Assembly: GCA_947175775.1 (NCBI GenBank)
Contig: CAMWNY010000201.1
Span: 1 to 5,534 of the forward strand
From: an uncultured Lachnospiraceae bacterium
GTDB taxonomy: Bacteria > Bacillota > Clostridia > Lachnospirales > Lachnospiraceae
Length of the DNA: 5,534 bases
Reading direction: 5' to 3'
The position numbers were made by a program, and so were the translations under genes. A model generated the notes under the pieces. That model did not search any database, was not told where the DNA came from, and saw only the letters and a list, made by a program, of their open reading frames with translations. Positions 1-5,534 of this stretch are shown here, in pieces; within the stretch, counting starts at the first letter, position 1; every line of letters starts with the position of its first letter.

Positions 1-417
1 TGGGGACTGGGCTCCGCAACGCTTGACACTGCTGTAACGGTAAAGCTGACCCGGACGCTTGCAATTATTCCGATTACCTTAGTGCTTGCTTTTCTGCGGT
101 CGCGGAGCGAAAAGAACAGTGAAAGCCAAAAGCAAGTATCGTTAAAACAGATTTTTCCGATGTTTATTTTATACTTTGTGGCGGCATCAGTTATTACTAC
201 GATTGCCGTTTCGGTTGGCGTCAAATCCGAAATATTTTCGCCGATTAAGACGCTCAGCAAGTTCTTTATCGTGCTTGCAATGTCGGCAATCGGGTTGAAT
301 ACGGATATTGTAAAATTGGTAAAAACAGGCGGAAAGCCAATATTTATGGGATTTTGCTGTTGGACGGGGATTACAGGCGTAAGTCTTCTGATGCAGCATT
401 TATTGCAGCTTTGGTAA
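1..417 (+). CDS. YeiH-like putative sulfate exporter family membrane protein, C-terminal part
   Basis: The frame is open from base 1 to the TAA at 415-417 and gives 138 residues, so the start lies outside the window. Family members are usually about 330-350 residues, so roughly the last 40% is present. Residues 11-28 read AVTVKLTRTLAIIPITLV, a stretch I recognise from the YeiH/UPF0324 (Cons_hypoth698) family. Later SAIGLNTDI and TGGKPIFMG fit the same family. About four hydrophobic segments can be seen, near residues 17-32, 49-71, 83-100 and 109-136, separated by a charged loop (RSRSEKNSESQKQ), so it is a polytopic inner-membrane protein. The sulfate-export role is a family label with little direct proof. 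An internal GTG at 82 is not the start, because the conserved sequence continues upstream of it. It converges on the chemoreceptor gene and ends just before a shared terminator. Confidence 0.87.
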   Translation, partial: WGLGSATLDTAVTVKLTRTLAIIPITLVLAFLRSRSEKNSESQKQVSLKQIFPMFILYFVAASVITTIAVSVGVKSEIFSPIKTLSKFFIVLAMSAIGLNTDIVKLVKTGGKPIFMGFCCWTGITGVSLLMQHLLQLW

Positions 418-447
418 TTGGCAAACTGTTGTTTAGGCAAAAAAGAA

Positions 448-493
448 AGGGCAGCGCGCAGGAAATAAAATTCCTTCGAACTGCCCTATTTTT
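448..493. terminator. Bidirectional rho-independent terminator between convergent genes
   Basis: AGGGCAG at 448-454 pairs with CTGCCCT at 481-487. Inside it, AGGAA at 460-464 pairs with TTCCT at 471-475 around a short A-rich loop, giving a two-part hairpin. On the plus strand it is followed by ATTTTT (488-493), which suits the YeiH-like gene ending at 417. On the minus strand the run at 438-448 reads as T-rich (TTTCTTTTTT), which suits the chemoreceptor gene ending at 520. It therefore probably serves both genes. Confidence 0.8.
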
Positions 494-519
494 ATGTTTC
501 TTTTAAATAAATATGTCTT

Positions 520-2601
520 TTACAGTTTAAACTGCTTCACCGACACACTCAGCTTATTTACAATCTCATCCAACGTCTTTGCATATCCTGCCATTTGGCT
601 CATGGTGTCGTTGACCTGTTCTGCAGACGCATTGACCTCCTGGGTGGCTGCCGCCGACGTTTCGGAAACGGACGCGATGCCCTCCATTTGATGTACGACA
701 TTATCGCGTTCCCTGTTCATCTCGGCGTTGAGCGCCTCAATTTCTTCAACTGCCGCCAAAAGCTCCTGAACGGATTTTCCGATTTCTTCAAACAGATTCT
801 GTGTTTCCTTAATGGATACCTGCTGCTCTTCCTGAATGGCGCCGCTTTCTTCAAGGCTGCTCTCCACCTGACCGGAATTGCCGGATATTTCATTCAAAAT
901 CTGCTTAATCTCTTCCGTTGAGTTCTTTGACTGGTCGGCAAGCTGCCGGATTTCGTCCGCCACAACCGCAAAGCCTTTGCCTGCCTCTCCCGCTCTTGCC
1001 GCCTCGATACTCGCATTTAGGGAAAGGAGATTGGTCTGTGATGTAATATCCGTGATTACATCTGCAATATAGTTAATCTTGTCAATCGATTTGAGCATTT
1101 CCGTCATCATTCGGATGGACTCCGACGCGTTGGTTTTTGCCTTGTCGGACTTCTTAATCAGCTCGTCAAGAATGCGAATACCCTTTTCGCCAAGCTCCGC
1201 CGTATCTCTTGAACGGTCGCCGATATGCTTTGTCTTTTCTTTTGACGCCTCCATACTTTCCGCAAGCCGCTCCATTTCCATGTTTGCGTCCGCCGTGCTC
1301 TGCGCCTGCTCGGTCGCGCCCTGTGCCACACTGCCGATTGCTTCCGTCACCTGCTCGGCGATTTCTTTCGTGTTAGCGGATACCTCCGTTACGGATTTTG
1401 CAATGCCGAAGATTTCGTCGGAATTCGCATCCACTTCTTTTATCAATCCCGAAATGCTGTCCATCATCGTGTTAAAATTGTGCTCCAACTCGCCGAACTC
1501 GTCCAGCCGTTTTACCTCAAGCTTTGTCGAAAGGTCGCCCTTTGCCATGCGCTCTGTCGCCGACTGCAGCTTTTTAAGCTCGCGTGAAATAGAATACGAA
1601 ACAAACAATGCCACCAGTACGGACAAAATCAACGCCAGCACCACACAGATTATGGTAGTAACGGTGATTGCGCGAAAGCTTGACGCAAGCTCCTCGTCCC
1701 CAATCATTCCCACAAGATACCACCCTGTTATGGAGTCCTGCAAAACCGTAACAACATATTTTTCCCCGCCGATTTTACAGGTCATGCTTGCAAACGGATT
1801 GACCTCCGCGTCCGGATTTTCGGCAAGCTGTGCCTGCACATAAGCATCCGCGTCCGCAATCAGTTCATTCCACACGGGAATTTCCGCCGCACTACCGACC
1901 ACATCATTTTTTGCGTTATTGATAATAATATTTCCCGATTCGTTTGCCAAAACTGTAAAGCCCGTATTCATCAGCCCAATGCTGTTAATATATTCCTCAA
2001 GCACCTGCACATTAATGTCCATTGCCACCACGCCTACATGCACGTCTGCAGCCTTTAAGTCCTGCGAAACCGTAAAAACGTTAACGCCGTCATCATTGAC
2101 GTACGGCTCCGTGAAATTCGCAAATACGGTGTAGCGCCCGCCAAGCCCCTGACAATCGGCAAACCAGTTCTGCGCGGTATTGTCAATGCCTGTCTTTTCG
2201 ATATAATCCCCCGTCTTTTTGCCTTCCTCAGACACGACCATTTTCGCCTGTATGTATCTTCCGCTCGCAGTTGAGTAGTACGTACGCTCGGAGTTCGGAA
2301 TAACCTTAAGCGCACTCAAAAGAGAATCCTGTATCCCGCTGATACGTTCGTCATAGCCTTCGTCAATTTTCTTGAAATCATTGCTTCTGCACATCAAGTC
2401 AATGGGCAGGCTCAGTGTCTTGGTGTAGCGCTGAAAACTTGTCATCGCTGAGTCCATCGTCTGCCGGCTTGTCAGCTGCATGTCATTTTCAAGAATGCCA
2501 ATCATTCGGATGCTTATCAGCGATGCACTGATCAGCAATGCTACAAGCGATACCATAACAATGTAACATACCAGCTTTACGCTAAATCTTGTTTTCTTCA
2601 T
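520..2601 (-). CDS. Methyl-accepting chemotaxis protein (dCache–HAMP–MCP signal domain)
   Basis: A complete 693-residue transmembrane chemoreceptor. It would bind a ligand outside the cell and control CheA kinase through CheW. Visible domains: a short cytoplasmic basic N-terminus; membrane helix 1 at about 10-32; an extracellular region at about 33-305 resembling a double Cache domain (NWFADC near 145, GVVAMDI near 190-196, GFTVLANESGNIIIN near 214-228); membrane helix 2 at about 311-337; HAMP at about 338-390 (MAKGDLS at 352-358); then a long coiled-coil signalling hairpin. The tip is unmistakable at about 528-556 (SIEAARAGEAGKGFAVVADE). It ends in VKQFKL with no CheR-tethering pentapeptide. 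The HAMP position that usually holds proline is glutamate (SRELKKL). The ligand cannot be told; the W-F-A stretch does not match the RxWY-type amino-acid motif of dCache_1AA sensors as I recall it. The start is ATG 2599-2601 with GAGG at 2607-2610, five bases upstream. No che or flagellar gene adjoins it. Confidence 0.96.
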   Translation of the reverse strand: MKKTRFSVKLVCYIVMVSLVALLISASLISIRMIGILENDMQLTSRQTMDSAMTSFQRYTKTLSLPIDLMCRSNDFKKIDEGYDERISGIQDSLLSALKVIPNSERTYYSTASGRYIQAKMVVSEEGKKTGDYIEKTGIDNTAQNWFADCQGLGGRYTVFANFTEPYVNDDGVNVFTVSQDLKAADVHVGVVAMDINVQVLEEYINSIGLMNTGFTVLANESGNIIINNAKNDVVGSAAEIPVWNELIADADAYVQAQLAENPDAEVNPFASMTCKIGGEKYVVTVLQDSITGWYLVGMIGDEELASSFRAITVTTIICVVLALILSVLVALFVSYSISRELKKLQSATERMAKGDLSTKLEVKRLDEFGELEHNFNTMMDSISGLIKEVDANSDEIFGIAKSVTEVSANTKEIAEQVTEAIGSVAQGATEQAQSTADANMEMERLAESMEASKEKTKHIGDRSRDTAELGEKGIRILDELIKKSDKAKTNASESIRMMTEMLKSIDKINYIADVITDITSQTNLLSLNASIEAARAGEAGKGFAVVADEIRQLADQSKNSTEEIKQILNEISGNSGQVESSLEESGAIQEEQQVSIKETQNLFEEIGKSVQELLAAVEEIEALNAEMNRERDNVVHQMEGIASVSETSAAATQEVNASAEQVNDTMSQMAGYAKTLDEIVNKLSVSVKQFKL

Positions 2602-2616
2602 CTGTTCCTCATTTCT

Positions 2617-2657
2617 GCGCTGCTTTTTGTCCTACCCTTGCTTGCATCAGGCAGCAC
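2617..2657 (-). other. Possible hairpin in the chemoreceptor mRNA leader
   Basis: On the minus strand GTGCTGC (complement of 2651-2657) can pair with GCAGCGC (complement of 2617-2623), seven pairs including one G-U, across a 27-base loop. The 3' arm ends about seven bases before the GAGG ribosome site of the chemoreceptor. There is no T run after it, so it is not a terminator, and it matches no riboswitch that I recognise. A stem this short with so large a loop can occur by chance. Confidence 0.2.
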
Positions 2658-2680
2658 GCGGATACAACGGGTTTTGTTAA

Positions 2681-2709
2681 ATTATATCACAGTTGCAATG
2701 TTGTGTATA
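2681..2709 (-). promoter_or_regulatory. Leftward promoter for the chemoreceptor gene
   Basis: The minus strand reads TGATATAAT, a perfect extended -10 (TATAAT = complement of 2681-2686). Seventeen bases upstream is TATACA (complement of 2704-2709), four of six matches to TTGACA. Transcription would begin near 2674, giving a leader of about 70 bases. The same stretch also reads TATA-N15-GTGATAT, which loosely resembles a sigma-D/sigma-28 motility promoter (TAAA-N15-CCGATAT). The housekeeping reading fits better because the extended -10 is exact. Confidence 0.55.
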
Positions 2710-2711
2710 AT
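2706..2711 (+). promoter_or_regulatory. Candidate rightward -10 element ahead of blaI
   Basis: A perfect TATAAT lies 44 bases before the ATG of the repressor gene. No good -35 is seen: the best six bases at 16-base spacing (ATATCA, 2684-2689) match only three positions. The upstream part would overlap the leftward chemoreceptor promoter, so the two could interfere. I found no clear TACA/TGTA dyad of the type bound by BlaI. Confidence 0.35.
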
Positions 2712-2755
2712 GTTTTTTGACGAATTGCATCATTTTATATCCTCATAAAACGAAC

Positions 2756-3100
2756 ATGAAAGTCATATGGAAACACGCACCAATCAGCACAAACGACATC
2801 ACGGAAAAACTGACCAAAACAACACGATGGAGTCCCAAAACAATCCAAACGCTCATCAAACGCCTTGTCACAAAAGGGGCGCTTTCTTATGAAAAGCAGA
2901 GCCGCATGTTTGTGTATACGCCCTTAATCAAGGAGGACGAATACATTGGACAGGAAAGCCGTTCGTTTCTTGAACGTTTCTTTGACGGAAACATCGCCGC
3001 TATGCTTTCTGCCTATCTTGAGGACGACGGCCTTTCAAGAGAAGAACTCGACGCCCTGCGCACATTGCTTGCAAACAGTGAAAAACGCGGAAAGGATTAA
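2756..3100 (+). CDS. blaI: BlaI/MecI/CopY-family transcriptional repressor, N-terminally short
   Basis: 114 residues from ATG 2756. BlaI-type proteins are dimeric winged-helix repressors that block beta-lactamase or related genes until their BlaR1 partner causes their cleavage. The match is clear: MKVIWKHAPIS (1-11), the recognition-helix region SPKTIQTLIKRLVTKGA (26-42), the wing LSYEKQSRMFVYTPLI (43-58), and a C-terminal dimerisation part with QESRSFLERFF (66-76) and LSREELDALRTLL (93-105). Intact relatives usually begin about 12 residues earlier with a stretch like ISDAEWEVM that forms the first half of helix 1; this is absent. A TTG at 2717 would add 13 residues (TNCIILYPHKTN after the start), but they do not resemble the family. 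Neither start has a good Shine-Dalgarno. blaR1 follows after 3 bases, the usual two-gene order. It may be a damaged gene, or it may make a weakened repressor. Confidence 0.8.
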   Translation: MKVIWKHAPISTNDITEKLTKTTRWSPKTIQTLIKRLVTKGALSYEKQSRMFVYTPLIKEDEYIGQESRSFLERFFDGNIAAMLSAYLEDDGLSREELDALRTLLANSEKRGKD

Positions 3101-3103
3101 GAT

Positions 3104-4522
3104 ATGGCAGAATTTGGAATCCGTTTTTTCCTCAACAACATTTATCTTTGTGCCATAACCGTCATTCTGCTTTTCGCAAAACGGCTGCTCAAAAACTGTT
3201 TCACAAGCCGAATGCAGTTCAATCTGTGGTTTTTGTATTTAGGACTGCTGACCGTTCCCTTTCTGCCGTTTCGTCCGGTCGGTTTTACGCACCTGTTCCT
3301 TTTGTTTGACCGATTAAAAAGCGGTTTGCTCACCAATGCAGCGCCTGCTGTGACCGCGCCTGCAAATTCGGAAATTTTCAGTACCGCAACTCCATTTGAC
3401 GACCTCACACTTTCCGTCAGCAATAACCTTCCGTCCGTTGTCGGTTTGATTCTGTGCGGGATATGGCTGCTTGGCGTTTTTGTCATGCTTTTCTTTTTGT
3501 CCCAATCCGCACTCCCTCTGCAAAACGAAACGGTCCGTAAGATATACCGAAACTGTTTGGACGAGCTTGGAATAACACGACACATTCCTATTTACAGTAC
3601 CGCATTTTTGAAATCTCCTATCATTGCAGGTGTGCTACAACCACGCATTTTTCTGCCAATCCGTTTGCTGTCGAAAAGCGGCTATGACGGCATCCGATAC
3701 ATGCTGCTGCACGAATTGCAGCATTACAGACATAAGGATACCTTCGCAAACTGCGCTATGAACGTTTTCGCTATCCTGTATTGGTTCAATCCTTTGGTGT
3801 GGTATGCGTTGAAAAAATGCAGAACGACCGCGAAATCGCATGTGATGCAGCCGTCCTTAACCACCTTTCCCAAAGCGAATATACAGCTTACGGCAATACG
3901 CTGATTACCCTTGCGGAGCATTTTTCCCAAACTTTGTTCCCGTTTGCGGCGGAAATGGGCGGGAGCCGGAAACAGCTGCGGCGGCGGATTTTACAGATTG
4001 TTTCTTATCAAACGCAAATAAAAAGCCACACATCTTCCGCATGGAAAACGGGAACGGGAGTTGCCGCTTTTTGCGCAGTTGCGGTTCTTTTTTGGGGACT
4101 TGCGCCCGCGCTGTCCACCAATGCCGCGCCACAGGACTATTATCGCTGTTCGGACTGTTGAACGGCATTATTTCGCCAGAAAGCTCGCTCCTTGCGTGGG
4201 ACAAAACCGCCTATCCGTTCACGGAGTGGAACGCCAATCAGGACTTATATTCCGCCATGAAAAACTCGGTCAACTGGTATTTTGAGGAATTTGCCTGTTC
4301 TCCTCCGAAAACATGCAGATTTATGGCAAAACCGGAACGGGACGCGTAGACGAACAAGATGTGAACGGCTGGTTTGTCGGTTATGCAGAAACACAAAACG
4401 GGACGTATTTCTTTGCAGCAAATATTCAAGGCGATGCTGACGCAAACGGAACAAACGCCGCAAACATCACCGCGTCTGTTTTATCGGACATGAACATCCT
4501 GACAATGGATTTTCTCAAATAG
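3104..4522 (+). pseudogene. blaR1: blaR1/mecR1-type M56 metallopeptidase and beta-lactam sensor, broken in several places
   Basis: The start is good: ATG 3104 follows AAAGGA (3091-3096) by seven bases. The first frame gives an M56 membrane protease: hydrophobic segments near residues 10-27, 38-57, 112-132 and 213-236, and HELQH (203-207) as the zinc-binding HExxH. At the A6 run 3812-3817 the frame breaks: this frame ends at TGA 3902-3904, while the true continuation (MQNDREIACDAAVL, with the expected third zinc ligand region) is read from 3817 in another frame. That runs through a last membrane helix (GVAAFCAVAVLFWGLAP) to TGA 4159-4161. A third frame from about 4143 gives sensor sequence (GIISPESSLLAW, NSVNWYF), then from about 4295 another frame gives SSENMQIYGKTGTG through NGTYFFAANIQG to TAG 4520-4522. 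The segment with the STYK acylation serine and a segment between SVN and KTG are missing. It should be unable to sense beta-lactams. Certain as a blaR1 relic; whether any piece is still used is unknown. Confidence 0.9.
3812..3817 (+). other. A6 homopolymer frameshift site within blaR1
   Basis: The reading frame from 3104 arrives as TTG AAA AAA TGC. One extra A would give TTG AAA AAA ATG CAG AAC GAC, restoring the family sequence LKKMQNDREIACD without a break. The simplest reading is loss of one A from an A7 run, in the cell lineage or in the sequencing. The 0-frame pair is preceded by G (G AAA AAA), so it is not the A AAA AAG type slip site known from dnaX. Confidence 0.8.
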
Positions 4523-4548
4523 CGCCGGCATATCGGCGCTACTTTTTT
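4520..4548 (+). terminator. Rho-independent terminator after the blaI–blaR1 unit
   Basis: TAGCGCCG (4520-4527) pairs perfectly with CGGCGCTA (4534-4541) around a six-base loop, followed by C and six Ts (4543-4548). The left arm begins with the blaR1 TAG stop, and the right arm contains the TAG stop (complement of 4539-4541) of the leftward gene. In the minus direction the hairpin is followed only by ATTTGAGAAAA, a poor T run, so it should act mainly on rightward transcription. Confidence 0.85.
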
Positions 4549-5534
4549 GCTGCTGCAATCGGCGGCAGTTCCAGTTCCTTTTGTTCTATGGAATTGGACA
4601 GATAGCGAAACGTGCCGTCGTCAAAGGGCTGTACCACAATCGTGTTTGTAAAGGCGCAGTCTGAATTATAATCTGCCCAAACGCCGTCTACTGTCAGTGT
4701 AATCGTTTTGTCGGTGTTTTCCGTGTATGCAACAACCTCTCCAAACGGCGGGTAAGGGTTTGACGAAATCATTTCGTATTCATACGTATTACTGTTTGCA
4801 TCATATCCACATCTCGCACGCAGGATTTCCACGGATACGGGAAAATACGTCGTCATAATCCGTTCATAGGTATCCGCGGGAATGCGCCAGTTTTGCGCCT
4901 TTAAATTCTCTCCTGTGTCAATGCGGTATATGTCTTCAAACATGCACGGCATCAAAATGTCCCCGATATTATTGCTGTCCCAGTTTGTCACAAGCATATT
5001 GTAGTTGATATAGCTTAGTCCCTGTACGTACTTTTTGGTCAGTTCCCTGCACTTGTCAGAAAGCGGTTTGATACGCCAATACTGGCGGAAACGGGAGTGC
5101 ATGAGCAGGTCTTTATATTGGTAAATAAAATAGCCTTTTTTTGTCAGATTGATTTCCGCAAGGTCGCTGACAGACGTGTTTTTTATCGTGGGAATGCCGC
5201 CCTCCTGCCATCCGATTCCTGTGTAAAAAGTCTGCAATTTGTCTTTTCGGCATACAAATGTAACCGCCCGCAAAAATCCGTCTAAATCCACCTGAAAAAC
5301 CGTTACCGCCGCATTTTGTTTGTTTTGATATGCAGTGTAAAAATCTTCTATTTTTTCGTAATTTTCCATATTCATGTCTTCCGAGACGCTGACATATCCC
5401 GCCGCGCCGAGCAGTGTCACAACGGCTTTACGCTGCTCCTTTGTGAAGCATTTAATGTTCGAACCAAATGCCGAATTGCCGACAAGTTCAATATCATGGT
5501 ATATTTCCTTCACTTCCTCGGCAGCGGCAAGTGC
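4539..5534 (-). CDS. Uncharacterised secreted-type protein resembling DUF6070, N-terminus cut by the window edge
   Basis: 331 residues are visible, open to the right edge. A GTG at 5511-5513 could start a 324-residue form, but the codons before it (reading ALAAAEE) stay open and no clear ribosome site precedes it, so the real start probably lies beyond the window. Numbering from that GTG, the parts that recall the Lachnospiraceae DUF6070 family are RIKPLSDKCRELTKKYV (147-163), YNMLVTNWDS (171-180), IPADTYERIMTTYF (211-224), NTYEYEMI (242-249) and VVAYTENTDKTITLTVDGVW (260-279). The assignment is from memory and not searched. No catalytic motif or membrane segment is seen in the visible part. 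Relatives as I recall them start with a lipoprotein signal peptide, so an outer-face location is an inference. The function is unknown. It converges with blaR1, and its last two lysine codons form the T run of the shared terminator. Confidence 0.8.
   Translation of the reverse strand, partial: ALAAAEEVKEIYHDIELVGNSAFGSNIKCFTKEQRKAVVTLLGAAGYVSVSEDMNMENYEKIEDFYTAYQNKQNAAVTVFQVDLDGFLRAVTFVCRKDKLQTFYTGIGWQEGGIPTIKNTSVSDLAEINLTKKGYFIYQYKDLLMHSRFRQYWRIKPLSDKCRELTKKYVQGLSYINYNMLVTNWDSNNIGDILMPCMFEDIYRIDTGENLKAQNWRIPADTYERIMTTYFPVSVEILRARCGYDANSNTYEYEMISSNPYPPFGEVVAYTENTDKTITLTVDGVWADYNSDCAFTNTIVVQPFDDGTFRYLSNSIEQKELELPPIAAAKK

Noticed and set aside
494..691. Small plus-strand frame over the end of the chemoreceptor gene
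   Set aside because: It starts inside the terminator region, lacks a Shine-Dalgarno and is antisense to conserved coding sequence.
1079..1843. A 254-codon open frame on the plus strand, antisense to the chemoreceptor
   Set aside because: It is the mirror of a strongly conserved receptor frame; its composition is serine-rich with no family resemblance and no ribosome site.
2602..2755. A riboswitch or BlaI operator in the divergent gap
   Set aside because: No conserved riboswitch core and no TACA/TGTA-type dyad could be found; TTGCAA at 2693-2698 is only a six-base palindrome.
3142..3585. Minus-strand open frames opposite blaR1
   Set aside because: They have no recognisable domains or ribosome sites and lie opposite sequence with clear M56 similarity.
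3812..3820. Programmed -1 frameshift in blaR1
   Set aside because: The slip site is G AAA AAA rather than a good heptamer, and two further lesions downstream, including loss of the SxxK segment, mean recoding would not rescue the protein.
4041..4349. Separate small genes in 3781-4522 (several short overlapping frames)
   Set aside because: Their translated pieces match consecutive parts of one BlaR1 protein, so they are fragments of a pseudogene.

Overview
The window looks like chromosomal DNA of an anaerobic Firmicute of class Clostridia, most likely Lachnospiraceae. The basis is family resemblance: a dCache-type chemoreceptor ending in the Firmicutes-style FKL, a clostridial blaI–blaR1 pair, and a secreted protein of a type I recall mainly from Lachnospiraceae. 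This is inferred from protein style and moderate base composition, not from a marker gene.

Layout. 1-417 (+) is the C-terminal part of a YeiH-like inner-membrane protein (putative sulfate exporter family), cut by the left edge. It converges on a 693-residue methyl-accepting chemotaxis protein (520-2601, -), and a hairpin at 448-487 with T-rich sequence on both sides separates the two genes. The 154-base gap at 2602-2755 is a divergent control region. It carries a good extended -10 for the chemoreceptor on the minus strand and a perfect TATAAT facing right towards blaI, only about 20 bases apart. Rightward come a BlaI/MecI-type repressor (2756-3100, +) and, 3 bases later, a blaR1 (M56 metallopeptidase/beta-lactam sensor) relic (3104-4522, +). 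A hairpin at 4520-4541 ends this unit. Both TAG stop codons, that of the blaR1 relic and that of the leftward gene, lie inside its two arms. 4539-5534 (-) is a DUF6070-like protein of unknown function that runs off the right edge.

The main story is decay of a beta-lactam-sensing module. In an intact system BlaR1 binds a beta-lactam through its extracellular penicillin-binding domain, activates its membrane zinc protease, and BlaI is inactivated. Here the blaR1 reading frame changes at an A6 run next to the zinc-binding region. The sensor domain has also lost the segment that should hold the acylated SxxK serine, and a second segment between its SVN and KTG motifs. BlaI keeps most of its winged helix but lacks the usual first helix start (about a dozen residues) and has no visible Shine-Dalgarno. 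The lesions together suggest a dead or dying system rather than a programmed one. I found no new defence system, mobile element, CRISPR array, tRNA or rRNA in the window.
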